From JACJYC01 sp964558465 (GTDB lineage Bacteria; Bacteroidota; Bacteroidia; Chitinophagales; Saprospiraceae), in assembly GCA_964558465.1 (NCBI GenBank), contig CAZLEF010000028.1, forward strand, positions 17,694 to 81,693: a stretch of 64,000 nt of DNA, written 5' to 3'. The translations under genes were made by a program, and so were the position numbers. Numbering within the stretch: position 1 is the stretch's first letter; every line of letters begins with the position of its first letter. The notes under the pieces were generated by a model that searched no databases, was not told the origin of the DNA, and saw only the letters and a program-made list of their open reading frames with translations. Shown piece after piece: positions 33,048 to 41,650 of the stretch.

Positions 33048-33533
33048 ATGAACGAAATTCTGGATGCGCCGGATGTGAAGCCCATATTCAGGGATTACGC
33101 CGGTTTTTGGCTGAGGTTTGCTGCCTATATCATCGACAGCATTATACTGACCATTGTAAGCTACATCATTATGTTTGCCTTTTTAGGCGCCTTGTTATTT
33201 GGGACAAGCACGGGTATGGACGGCTTTAACGAAGATGCGATGATCGGCGGAATGATCCTTGCCTACGTCATATTTATTGCCGGGTTCTGGCTGTATTTCG
33301 CTTTGATGGAAAGCTCTGTTAAACAAGCCACGGTAGGCAAAATGGCCGTCGGCATCAAGGTTGTTGACGAATACGGCGACCGGATCACGTTTGGCAGAGC
33401 CACCGGCCGGTTTTTTGGCAAAATTCTTTCAGGCATTATCTTGTATATCGGATTCATCATGGCCGGTTTTACGGATAAGAAGCAGGCTTTGCACGATATG
33501 ATGGCCGGCACATTGGTGGTAACCAGCAGGTAA
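33048..33533 (+). CDS. RDD family membrane protein
   Basis: 161 residues. The RDD signature GFWLRFAAYIIDSIILTIVS (the Arg-Asp-Asp-type helix, with RFAAYIID) opens the protein, followed by three hydrophobic segments (IIMFAFLGALLFG, MILAYVIFIAGFWLYFALME, FFGKILSGIILYIGFIMAGF). VKQATVGKMAVGIKVVDEYG and KKQALHDMMAGTLVV are the other conserved family blocks. RDD proteins are integral membrane proteins of mostly unknown function, some linked to ion transport. It precedes the DUF389 gene by 21 bases. Confidence 0.92.
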   Translation: MNEILDAPDVKPIFRDYAGFWLRFAAYIIDSIILTIVSYIIMFAFLGALLFGTSTGMDGFNEDAMIGGMILAYVIFIAGFWLYFALMESSVKQATVGKMAVGIKVVDEYGDRITFGRATGRFFGKILSGIILYIGFIMAGFTDKKQALHDMMAGTLVVTSR

Positions 33534-33554
33534 ATGTTTTTCTAAAAGCATATA

Positions 33555-34967
33555 ATGCCCGATCAGGAAATTAAAAAATCCGGGATCCCCACCTTCAATA
33601 AGCTGTTTTCTTCCATTTGGAATTGGTTCAGGGAACTTGCAGACTTGAAGGAAGGTCAAGACCGGAAAGGGGCCATTTTTGCGATCAAAAGCGGCATCCG
33701 GATAAGAGGAGCCAATGCCTGGATGCTGATTTGCTCCATTTTGATCGCCTCTCTTGGCCTGGACCTCAACTCGCCGGCTATCATTATAGGGGCGATGTTG
33801 ATTTCTCCCCTGATGAATCCAATTCTGGGAATCGGGTTTGCAGTAGCTACAAATGACAGAGAAATTCTGTTTATTTCCATCCGGAATTTCAGCGTTTCCA
33901 TATTGATTGCCCTTTTGACAAGCGCCGTCTATTTCTGGATAACCCCTTTGGGCGCCATTACCGATGAAATCCGCGCGAGAACCACTCCGACCGTTTTAGA
34001 CGGTTTGGTTGCCGTTTTTGGAGGTTTGGCCGGTATAATTTCAATAACGCGTACAGATCAAACCAACGCTATTCCGGGAGTGGCTATTGCAACGGCGCTC
34101 ATGCCGCCGCTATGTGTTACAGGGTTCGGGTTTGCCAAGGGAAATTTTGAGATCCTGTCCAATTCTTTTTATTTATTTTTTCTTAATTCTTTCTTCATTT
34201 CCGTTACAACTTATCTGATCATCCGGTTATTAAAATTTCCTTATAAAAAACCTCAGACCGACCGCGGGGAGAGTCGAAGAACCCGTTTTATCGTGGCCGT
34301 ATTCAGTCTTCTGGTTACTATTCCCGGTTTGCTTATTCTTCAACGGGTAATAAAGGATATTCAATACAAACAAAACATCAAGGCTTTTGTGGATGAGCAA
34401 CTGAAAAAAAGCTGCCTCGAGTACAAAACATTCCCTGTATCGTCCGATACCACTGTGCTGGTCGCGCAGATGATGGGCCGTAATATACCCGAGGACTCCA
34501 TATCCTATTTTAACCAGTTGCTGCATCAACAGTACAGCCTTCCCAACACTGTTTTTCGGCCTATTCCGGATTACGGGGTTGAAGTCGGACGGCTGGACCG
34601 GATCCAATATGAACTGGAATCCCTGGGGTCGCTGTCCGAACAATTGAACAAACTGATCGATACCCAAAAAAAACTTGCGGAGGAACGGGGTCTTTTTTTG
34701 CGCTACCAGGATAGCCTGAAAAAAGATACCCTGCCAATCTGGCAAATCACCAGGGAGGTCAAAAGCGTCTTCGTTCAATTAAGTAATTTGACCTATGCCA
34801 AAGCCCGGCAATCAGACGGTGAAGATCCGACCAATTCAATACCTTTGTTTATGGTTAAATGGGACGAGAAAAAATCCATGAAACAGCAACAGTCAGATGA
34901 ATCCAGACTAAAAAAATTCCTCCTCATACGTACAAAACTGGACACCCTGGTCCTCATTTCCTACTAA
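33555..34967 (+). CDS. DUF389 family membrane protein
   Basis: 470 residues. The DUF389 block is clear: GANAWMLICSILIASLGLDL, NSPAIIIGAMLISPLMNPIL, GIGFAVATND, then PTVLDGLVAVFGGLAGIISI and IPGVAIATALMPPLCVTGFG. Five to six membrane helices lie between about residues 55 and 265. The C-terminal ~200 residues are hydrophilic with a coiled-coil-like stretch (EQLNKLIDTQKKLAEERGLF). The stop codon is one base before the nicotinamidase start, so the genes are coupled. Function of the family is not established. Confidence 0.9.
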   Translation: MPDQEIKKSGIPTFNKLFSSIWNWFRELADLKEGQDRKGAIFAIKSGIRIRGANAWMLICSILIASLGLDLNSPAIIIGAMLISPLMNPILGIGFAVATNDREILFISIRNFSVSILIALLTSAVYFWITPLGAITDEIRARTTPTVLDGLVAVFGGLAGIISITRTDQTNAIPGVAIATALMPPLCVTGFGFAKGNFEILSNSFYLFFLNSFFISVTTYLIIRLLKFPYKKPQTDRGESRRTRFIVAVFSLLVTIPGLLILQRVIKDIQYKQNIKAFVDEQLKKSCLEYKTFPVSSDTTVLVAQMMGRNIPEDSISYFNQLLHQQYSLPNTVFRPIPDYGVEVGRLDRIQYELESLGSLSEQLNKLIDTQKKLAEERGLFLRYQDSLKKDTLPIWQITREVKSVFVQLSNLTYAKARQSDGEDPTNSIPLFMVKWDEKKSMKQQQSDESRLKKFLLIRTKLDTLVLISY

Positions 34968-34968
34968 T

Positions 34969-35589
34969 ATGAGTACCCTGATCCTGATTGACCTTCAAAT
35001 TGATTTCTTTCCGGTCGGAGCGCTGCCCGTACCTGAATCGGAACAGGTTATTACCGTAGCCAACGAACTGATAGATTGTTTTGACCTTGTCGTGGCCACA
35101 CAGAACTGGTATCCGCCCGATCATCTCAGTTTCGCCGCCAATCACCTCTGGCGCAAACCGGGCCAGGTGATTGATCTGAACGGGTCAAAACAATCCCTTC
35201 GGACGATGCATTGTGTCCGGAACAGCTTCGGCGCGGAATTCCATCCGGATCTGAATACCTCAAAATTCAGCAAGGTGGTTTATAAAGGAACCGATCCGGT
35301 AATCGACAGTTACAGCGCATTTTACGATAACGCCCACTGGAAATCGACCGGTCTTGGAGAATGGCTGAAAGAAAAAGGGGTCGATGAATTATATTTTATG
35401 GGCCTGACCACCGATTTTTGTGTCAAATTCTCGGTGTTGGACGCCCTTGCGCTGGGGTTCAGGGTCTGGCTGGTCAAAGACGGTTGCCGGGGCCTCGACC
35501 CTCGGGCGTCAGAACAAGCGATCGCCGAAATGGTTGAAAAAGGCGCCTTGCTGATCAGGGCGGATGAAATAAAAGGGTCGAAATGTTAA
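34969..35589 (+). CDS. pncA: Nicotinamidase (PncA-like) with substituted metal-ligand positions
   Basis: 206 residues, an isochorismatase-fold hydrolase that aligns over its full length with E. coli PncA. The catalytic triad is intact: Asp8 (LILIDLQIDF), Lys106 (VVYKGTDPVIDSYSAF) and Cys151 (GLTTDFCVKFSVLDAL). The metal site is altered: the usual TQDWHP is TQNWYP, so the ligands expected at Asp and His are Asn46 and Tyr48; the third (His81, TMHCV) is kept but the WPDH context is lost. The canonical enzyme converts nicotinamide to nicotinate for NAD salvage. It may work with a different metal geometry or on another amide. It is the last gene of the RDD-DUF389 unit. Confidence 0.85.
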   Translation: MSTLILIDLQIDFFPVGALPVPESEQVITVANELIDCFDLVVATQNWYPPDHLSFAANHLWRKPGQVIDLNGSKQSLRTMHCVRNSFGAEFHPDLNTSKFSKVVYKGTDPVIDSYSAFYDNAHWKSTGLGEWLKEKGVDELYFMGLTTDFCVKFSVLDALALGFRVWLVKDGCRGLDPRASEQAIAEMVEKGALLIRADEIKGSKC

Positions 35590-35696
35590 TTTTTTTTTAA
35601 GCGGCCACAATATCACAATTAATCTAAAGGTTCTTTCTGTTATAAAACCCGGAACGGCTTTGCTGGTTTCCGTTGCAAACCTTAACTGAAAAATAC

Positions 35697-38600
35697 ATGA
35701 AATCTCGACTATTTGCAACTTTTTTAATTGCCTGGTTTGCCTGTTCTTTCCTGCAAGCACAATCCTCCACCGTGTTCACGGAAGCAAATGCAGCCTACAA
35801 AAGGGGGGAGTCCTTTATGGGGCAAGGTCTGTTTGATCAGGCACAGCAGGAATTTCAGACCGCCATCCATAAATTAAGGCCTGTAAACGAGCCGGAAGCC
35901 GAACTGTTGCTGACAAAAGCGGAGTTCAACTATGCCAAATGCGCGGTTCAGCTCAAAGATCCGGACGGAGAAAAACTCATCCTCGATTTTATCCGCAGCC
36001 ACCGCCCTGATCCGATTGCCAATGAAGCTTTGGTTGAAATTGCCAATTATTACTACAACGACGGCAAATACGAAAAAGCCGTTGAATATTATTCCCAGGT
36101 TCCGACAGGGAGCATGAGCAGGGAGCAGCGGTCGGAAGTCAGGTTCAAAATGGGTTACGCCTTTTTTGTTCAAAAACGATTCCCTCAGGCCAAAGCCAAT
36201 TTTACCGAGATCAAAGATTTTGAAAACGATTTCTATTACCCGACCAACTACTACCTGGGCCTGTGTTATTTTTATGAAAGCAATTATGACCAGGCCATCC
36301 GGCAGTTCAGGGTCGTCGAAAAATCCTCCAAATACAAGCCTTATATCCCGTACTACCTGTCGCAGATCTATTTTGCGGAAAGACGGTTCGACGAACTGAT
36401 CTCTTATGCTGAACCGCGACTCAAAGAATCCGGCCTGAGAAATTCAACCGAAATCAATCAATTGGTCGGACAAGCTTATTTTGAAAAAGGGGATTACAAA
36501 CGCGCTTTGCCTTTTCTGGAATATTACGCCGAACGAAGCGGGAAAATGCGCGAAGAAGAATGGTACCAACTGGGTTATGCGCAATACCAGGCCGGAGATT
36601 ACCAAAAGGCTGTCAGAAGCCTCAACGAGCTTTCCCGTGTAGATTCGCCCCTTGGCCAGTCCGCTATGTACTATCTGGCCGACGCCAACCTCAAACTCGG
36701 CCGCAAAAGCTCCGCAAGGACCGCCCTCGCCGCCGCCAAACGGATGAATTACGACAAACAGATCCAGGAAGAAGCGCTGTTCAACTATGGGAAACTATCT
36801 TATGAACTGAAAGACCCCAGAGAGGCCATCGCATCCCTGCAATCCTTCACCCCGGGTTCCAGGTATTACGTGGAAGCCCAGACGCTGATGAGCGAAATAT
36901 TCCTGTCCTACCGGGATTACAAACAGGCCCTCGACGTATTGGAAAACATGCCCAATAAATCGCCCCAATTGCAGCAAAGCTATCAACAAGTGGCTTACCT
37001 GCGTGGGTTGCAATTGCTGCAGGAGAACGACCCTGCCGGCGCCAGGGTCCACTTTGATAAATCCCTGCGCTTTCCGACCGATATCAAAACCAAAGCGCTG
37101 GCTACTTATTGGCTGGCCGATATCGCGCACCGCGAAGAAAGCTACGATCAGAGCATCCGGCAAATGAACGAGTTCCTGACCATGGCCAAAACCATGAGCA
37201 ACCTCCCGGACGAAGCTTCTATGTTCACCGGCAATTACCTGCAGGGATACAATTACCTCAAACAAAAGAATTACACCGCCGCCCTCGGTTTTTTCCAGGA
37301 AACAGCCTCCGGGATTACCCGGAATAAAAGTTTCATCGGCAATCCGGATGTGCGCGATAAAATCCTGGGGGACGCTGTCTTAAGAGCGGGCGACTGCAAT
37401 TTCAAACGCAACAACTACGACCAGGCGGTCAAATATTACAATGAAGCCATTGACAAACGTTATGCCGGTTTTGTCTATGCCGTTTATCAAAAAGCCATTC
37501 TTGAGGGGCTGCGCGGCCGCGTCACGGATAAGATCCTCGCCCTGGAACGCATTACCAAAGAATTTCCGAACTCCGACTATGTCGATGATGCGCTCCTCCA
37601 ACTCGGCATGACCTACCAGGAGATCGGCCAACTGAACAAGGCCGTCCCGCCGTTGAGGACACTGGTGACGGATTATAAAAATAAATCGGAGCTGGTCACC
37701 AGGGGTTTGATCCAACTGGGCCTGATCAGTTACAATCAGGGCAGCCTGGAACCCGCCATCAATTATTACAAACAGGTGTTCAGCAATAACCCTGATCCGG
37801 CAGAAGCAAACGTAGCTTTGGCAGCGCTGGAAGAGATCTATGTGGATGACCTTGGCCGGGCAGATGAGTATTTCGCTTTCCTGGAAACGATCCCCGGCTA
37901 TAAAGTTGACAATATTTCCAAAGACTCCATCAACTTCAAAGCGGCGGAATCCCAATTTGAATCCGGCAATTATTCCCGGGCCGTAACCGCCTATACCGAC
38001 TACCTCCGCAAGTTTCCCAACGGTCTTTATACCCTTACCGCATACTACCACCGGGCAGAATCCTACGCCGTTCTGCGACAGTATTCCGAGGCGCTGCAGG
38101 ACTATGAGAACGTGATCGGAAAAGGCAATAGCCGGGTGTATGCCAAGGCGCTGGAAAAAGCGGCCATTATTGCCTATAACCATAGTCTGGATTTCAACAA
38201 ATCCTACAACTATTATTCCCAGCTTGAAGCCGTCGCCGGCTCCGATGAAGAACGGTTTGAAGCGCAGTTGGGCGCCTTGCGCAGCGCGTACCGCCTGAAT
38301 AATTCGCAGGCGGTCTTCACCCTCGCCAATAAAGTGGCCGGCAACCCGAACGCTTCCGTGGAACAGGCTGCAACCGCCAACTTTTATATCGGCAAAATCA
38401 ATTACGACCGCAAGGATTATGATGGCGCCCTGGCTTCTTTCAACAAGGTCATCCAATCCAGCGACAACGAACAAACTGCCGAAGCCCGGTACCTCAAAGC
38501 TTATATCTACTACCTGAAACGGGACCTGAATACCGCCCAGACCCTTTGTCTCAACTCCAATAAGGAAAGTTCTGCTTATCCTTATTGGGTGGCCAAGAGC

Positions 38601-38822
38601 ATCATTCTGTTGTCTGATATCCTTTCGGAAAAAGGCGACCTATACAACGCCCGGGCTGCATTGGAAGCATTGCTGGAAAACTACAACGAAGACCAGGAGG
38701 TGGTCCAGACGGCCAGAACCAAACTGGACAAGATCAATCAGCAACTCAATGAAAACAGCCGCCTGCGGTCCACAACCGATCCCAACCGGCTGGAATTGGA
38801 CAACAGCAACAACAACAACTGA
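35697..38822 (+). CDS. Large TPR-repeat exported protein
   Basis: 1041 residues from the ATG at 35697, which starts a signal peptide (MKSRLFATFLIAWFACSFLQ AQ); an ATG at 35673 is also in frame. Nearly the whole protein is tetratricopeptide-like helical repeats, for example DGKYEKAVEYYSQVPTGSMS, ESNYDQAIRQFRVVEKSSKY, NNYDQAVKYYNEAIDKRYAG, ESGNYSRAVTAYTDYLRKFP and KDYDGALASFNKVIQSSDNE. It ends in an Asn-rich tail. This is a known Bacteroidota envelope-associated TPR family, usually next to an outer-membrane barrel gene; it may scaffold that assembly. The barrel gene starts 31 bases downstream. Confidence 0.88.
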   Translation: MKSRLFATFLIAWFACSFLQAQSSTVFTEANAAYKRGESFMGQGLFDQAQQEFQTAIHKLRPVNEPEAELLLTKAEFNYAKCAVQLKDPDGEKLILDFIRSHRPDPIANEALVEIANYYYNDGKYEKAVEYYSQVPTGSMSREQRSEVRFKMGYAFFVQKRFPQAKANFTEIKDFENDFYYPTNYYLGLCYFYESNYDQAIRQFRVVEKSSKYKPYIPYYLSQIYFAERRFDELISYAEPRLKESGLRNSTEINQLVGQAYFEKGDYKRALPFLEYYAERSGKMREEEWYQLGYAQYQAGDYQKAVRSLNELSRVDSPLGQSAMYYLADANLKLGRKSSARTALAAAKRMNYDKQIQEEALFNYGKLSYELKDPREAIASLQSFTPGSRYYVEAQTLMSEIFLSYRDYKQALDVLENMPNKSPQLQQSYQQVAYLRGLQLLQENDPAGARVHFDKSLRFPTDIKTKALATYWLADIAHREESYDQSIRQMNEFLTMAKTMSNLPDEASMFTGNYLQGYNYLKQKNYTAALGFFQETASGITRNKSFIGNPDVRDKILGDAVLRAGDCNFKRNNYDQAVKYYNEAIDKRYAGFVYAVYQKAILEGLRGRVTDKILALERITKEFPNSDYVDDALLQLGMTYQEIGQLNKAVPPLRTLVTDYKNKSELVTRGLIQLGLISYNQGSLEPAINYYKQVFSNNPDPAEANVALAALEEIYVDDLGRADEYFAFLETIPGYKVDNISKDSINFKAAESQFESGNYSRAVTAYTDYLRKFPNGLYTLTAYYHRAESYAVLRQYSEALQDYENVIGKGNSRVYAKALEKAAIIAYNHSLDFNKSYNYYSQLEAVAGSDEERFEAQLGALRSAYRLNNSQAVFTLANKVAGNPNASVEQAATANFYIGKINYDRKDYDGALASFNKVIQSSDNEQTAEARYLKAYIYYLKRDLNTAQTLCLNSNKESSAYPYWVAKSIILLSDILSEKGDLYNARAALEALLENYNEDQEVVQTARTKLDKINQQLNENSRLRSTTDPNRLELDNSNNNN

Positions 38823-38853
38823 CCCCCTATATCACCTTAAAATCAAACAAGCG

Positions 38854-40497
38854 ATGAATCGTTTTGCTCAATATAGTTTTCTTGCGGCATTTTTTTCGGT
38901 TTTCATCATCCCCGTCTTCGGTCAGGAAACCCTCCCCTCCGGACAGGTCGATGTGGTGAAAAATTTTGAAGCAAAATTGCTGGAGGCCAATAAGATCGAC
39001 CTTGCCCCGGGCCTGCCCCCCCTCGATACGGTCACCCGGCGGCAGACCTACAACGTGATCGCCAAAACCATCGAGGTGGATTACCTGCCGCCCAGCATCC
39101 GGCCGCTTGCCATGAAAGGCGAGGATAATCAAAAGAGTTATCAGGGTTTCCTGAAATTGGGCGCCGGACTGCCCGGTTCCCTGTTCGGCGAAGCCTCTTA
39201 CTACCTCAACTCGGTGGAAAACCTGGATCTTGGCATCGGGTTCCTCCATCATTCGGCCAATAACACGAAAAAAGTTGAAAACCAACGTTTTAGCCGTAAC
39301 AAGTTCGGGGCCACCGGCACCTATTATTTTGATCAGGGATTCGCCGTGAACGGCCGGTTGGGTTATTCCCGGAACACCCACCATTTTTATGGGTACAATA
39401 CCATCAATGAAGAGCTCGACACCAATTTTACCTTCGACCCGGAGGAAGTCCGTCAAAGGTTCTCTGTATTTGACATCGGGGCTTCCATTTTCAACGGCGA
39501 ACGGACTGAGGCCGATTTCAACTACTCCGCAGGCTTTGATTATTATATTCTGAATGATAATTATGAAGCCAGGGAAAATGGATTTTTATTAAAAATCAGC
39601 GGAACCAAGTGGTTTCAGGAGCAACATGCACTCCGGGTAGACCTCACCACTGATTTCACTTCGTTCAAAACAGATGATAAACAAACCCTGAACAACTTTT
39701 TTCTCCGGCCTTCCTATACTTACCACGGCGAACGGTTCAAGGCCAAAGCCGGCATCAATATCGCCTCTCACAATGACGAGTTCTCGTTTTTCCCGGACAT
39801 TGAACTCTCTGCCAATATCATTGAAGGTTTGCTCGGCGCTTTTGTAGGCGCTGAAGGCGGCCTGCAGAAGAATTCCTTCCGGACGCTGACGGATTACAAC
39901 CCGTTCCTGGAATCCAGGGTATCGATCGAAAACACCCATTACAACAATTACTACGGGGGGATTAAAGGCAATATCCAGGGGATCGATTATCACGCCCAGA
40001 TTGGTTATAAAAACACAAAGAACCTCGCTTTATTCGTTTACACCGATACCCTCAACCCGGTTGTCCGGTTTGATCCGGTGTATGACACGGTGAGTGTTTT
40101 CTATATCAAGGGATCCATGTCGGCGCCCTTGTTCAAAGGCCTGGATCTGGTGGGTTCTGTCAGCCAGAACGTCTTTAGTCCGGACCGGGAAGAAAAGGCC
40201 TGGCATTTGCCTGCTTTCACCGTCAATGTCGCCGCCAAATACACGACGCCCGATCAAAAAGCAAGGATTACCGGCGAGTTTTTTCTTGAAAACGGCGTGC
40301 CTTACCGCGACAGCAAAGGCGAAGCTCAAAACCTCAACGCATTGTTCGATATCAGCGCCGGGTTGAAGTATTTTTTCAGCGAAAATTTCGGCGGGTTCAT
40401 CATGGTCAACAATCTGGCCAATAACAAACGCCAGCGCTGGCAGAACTATCCTACTTTCGGACTGAATGCACTGATCGGCGTTTCCGCAAGGTTTTGA
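38854..40497 (+). CDS. Outer-membrane beta-barrel protein
   Basis: 547 residues from the ATG at 38854 (signal peptide MNRFAQYSFLAAFFSVFIIP VFGQ); an ATG at 38749 lies inside the TPR gene and was rejected. After an N-terminal periplasmic stretch (TVTRRQTYNVIAKTIEVDYL), repeated amphipathic strands follow: GFLKLGAGLPGSLFGEASYY, NKFGATGTYYFDQGFAVNGR, FNYSAGFDYYILND, FFLRPSYTYHGERFKAKAGI, and the C-terminus FGLNALIGVSARF ends in phenylalanine as barrels do. It resembles TonB-receptor-like barrels but has no plug domain. Its substrate is unknown; the pairing with the TPR gene is the main clue. Confidence 0.83.
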   Translation: MNRFAQYSFLAAFFSVFIIPVFGQETLPSGQVDVVKNFEAKLLEANKIDLAPGLPPLDTVTRRQTYNVIAKTIEVDYLPPSIRPLAMKGEDNQKSYQGFLKLGAGLPGSLFGEASYYLNSVENLDLGIGFLHHSANNTKKVENQRFSRNKFGATGTYYFDQGFAVNGRLGYSRNTHHFYGYNTINEELDTNFTFDPEEVRQRFSVFDIGASIFNGERTEADFNYSAGFDYYILNDNYEARENGFLLKISGTKWFQEQHALRVDLTTDFTSFKTDDKQTLNNFFLRPSYTYHGERFKAKAGINIASHNDEFSFFPDIELSANIIEGLLGAFVGAEGGLQKNSFRTLTDYNPFLESRVSIENTHYNNYYGGIKGNIQGIDYHAQIGYKNTKNLALFVYTDTLNPVVRFDPVYDTVSVFYIKGSMSAPLFKGLDLVGSVSQNVFSPDREEKAWHLPAFTVNVAAKYTTPDQKARITGEFFLENGVPYRDSKGEAQNLNALFDISAGLKYFFSENFGGFIMVNNLANNKRQRWQNYPTFGLNALIGVSARF

Positions 40498-40538
40498 TTT
40501 TGGATGCGGATCTGCGTTTTTATCCTTTTTTTGTTAAA

Positions 40539-40546
40539 TAATTTTG
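40539..40546 (+). promoter_or_regulatory. Candidate -7 promoter element for the small DNA-binding protein
   Basis: TAATTTTG matches TAnnTTTG, 70 bases before the start at 40617. Confidence 0.35.
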
Positions 40547-40616
40547 AAAAAAACCGGAAAGTAAGTATTTTAGGCCTGAAGATTGCAGATTCTTGTCTCA
40601 CCAAAATTTCAGGTTT

Positions 40617-40880
40617 ATGATCATTACATTCAATGAACTAAGGGACATCAAACACAAGCTCCCCACCGGCAGTGTCGCCCGGATCGCCAATGAGTTAAAA
40701 ATTAAAGAACAAACGGTGCGGAATTATTTCGGCGCCAAAAAATTTGAAGACGGCGACTTTGCCGCAAATCATCTTGAACCTGGCCCTGACGGTGGAATTG
40801 TGAACCTTGAAGATCCTACCATCTTGAATGCTGCGCTTAAAATACTTAGAGAGCACAACATCCAGTTCCAGTTAAAATGA
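40617..40880 (+). CDS. Small HTH DNA-binding protein
   Basis: 87 residues from the ATG at 40617 (MIITFNELRDIKHKLP); the ATG at 40593 adds eight residues not typical of relatives. The segment GSVARIANELKIKEQTVRNY (about 19-38) is a clean helix-turn-helix, followed by a Gly/Pro-rich loop (EPGPDGGIVNLEDP) and a short helix (ALKILREHNIQFQLK). This is a conserved small Bacteroidota protein usually labelled DNA-binding; targets are unknown. It stands as a single gene with its own promoter and a strong terminator. Confidence 0.85.
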   Translation: MIITFNELRDIKHKLPTGSVARIANELKIKEQTVRNYFGAKKFEDGDFAANHLEPGPDGGIVNLEDPTILNAALKILREHNIQFQLK

Positions 40881-40890
40881 GATCTGGAGA

Positions 40891-40928
40891 AACGGGAAGC
40901 TGCAAATGTTGCTTCCCGTTTTTTTTTT
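40891..40928 (+). terminator. Strong Rho-independent terminator
   Basis: A perfect 10-bp stem AACGGGAAGC/GCTTCCCGTT with a 10-base loop is followed by a run of ten T. It lies 10 bases past the small DNA-binding gene and just before the convergent methyltransferase gene end. Confidence 0.93.
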
Positions 40929-40939
40929 GACCGGGTTTC

Positions 40940-41650
40940 CTAAAATGCGAGGTAAAAGGGCGCCGTCAGATCGCGGTATGCTTGTGTCCATGGGTTGACC
41001 CCCTCCTGCCGGATGACCAATTCTCCTGCCTGAAGGGGAATGGAGATTCGCTCAAATTGCAGGAGCAACCGGGTCGGCGCCTTGCCGGATTTGGTTTTTA
41101 CGGCGGTTGTTCTGGAACAATATAACAAATAACGGGAAGCCATTTCCCGGAATCTTACGCCTTCTGCCACAGGCAGGATCAGGGTGAATTTTCCCTGACT
41201 GGATAAAAGGGTCGAAACCGCTTCCAACAAATCCCGATGGTTCAGCGTGACCGTATGTCTTACCCGGTTCTTTTCCGGGTTATCCGAAAGCAATGCCCTG
41301 TCGTAAAACGGCGGATTGCTCACAATCAGGTCGTAGGGCCCCTTGCCTTGCTGAAGGAATGCCTGGATAGAAACCGGGAAGATATTCAATCGCGTTGCCC
41401 AGGGGCTTGCATTCATATTTTCCCTGGCCTGCAGCGCGGCTTTTTCATCAATTTCCACCGCATCAATCGTCGCGGTCATGGTCTTTTGGGCCAGCATAAT
41501 GGAGATCAACCCGGTTCCGGCGCCGATATCCAGTATGGTTTCGGCGCCAGAGGTTTCCGTCCAGGCGCCCAAAAGAACGCCGTCGGTTCCCACTTTCATC
41601 GGACAGCGATCCTGCCGGATACTGAATTGTTTAAAATGAAAGATGTCCAT
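40940..41650 (-). CDS. tRNA1(Val) adenine-N6 methyltransferase-like (TrmN6/YfiC family)
   Basis: 236 residues. The SAM-binding motif I is ETILDIGAGTGLISIMLAQK, motif II is AVEIDEKAALQARENM and the catalytic motif is YDLIVSNPPFYDRAL (NPPF, for exocyclic amine methylation). An N-terminal FKQFSIRQDRCPMKVGTDGV block is the YfiC/TrmN6 hallmark. The expected reaction is m6A37 formation in tRNA1(Val). Its start codon directly abuts the stop of the SNF2 helicase gene, so they are cotranscribed. Confidence 0.9.
   Translation of the reverse strand: MDIFHFKQFSIRQDRCPMKVGTDGVLLGAWTETSGAETILDIGAGTGLISIMLAQKTMTATIDAVEIDEKAALQARENMNASPWATRLNIFPVSIQAFLQQGKGPYDLIVSNPPFYDRALLSDNPEKNRVRHTVTLNHRDLLEAVSTLLSSQGKFTLILPVAEGVRFREMASRYLLYCSRTTAVKTKSGKAPTRLLLQFERISIPLQAGELVIRQEGVNPWTQAYRDLTAPFYLAF

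Noticed and set aside
37380..38474. A 364-codon frame antisense to the TPR gene
   Set aside because: The TPR repeats on the other strand are clear and the antisense frame is a codon-bias artefact.
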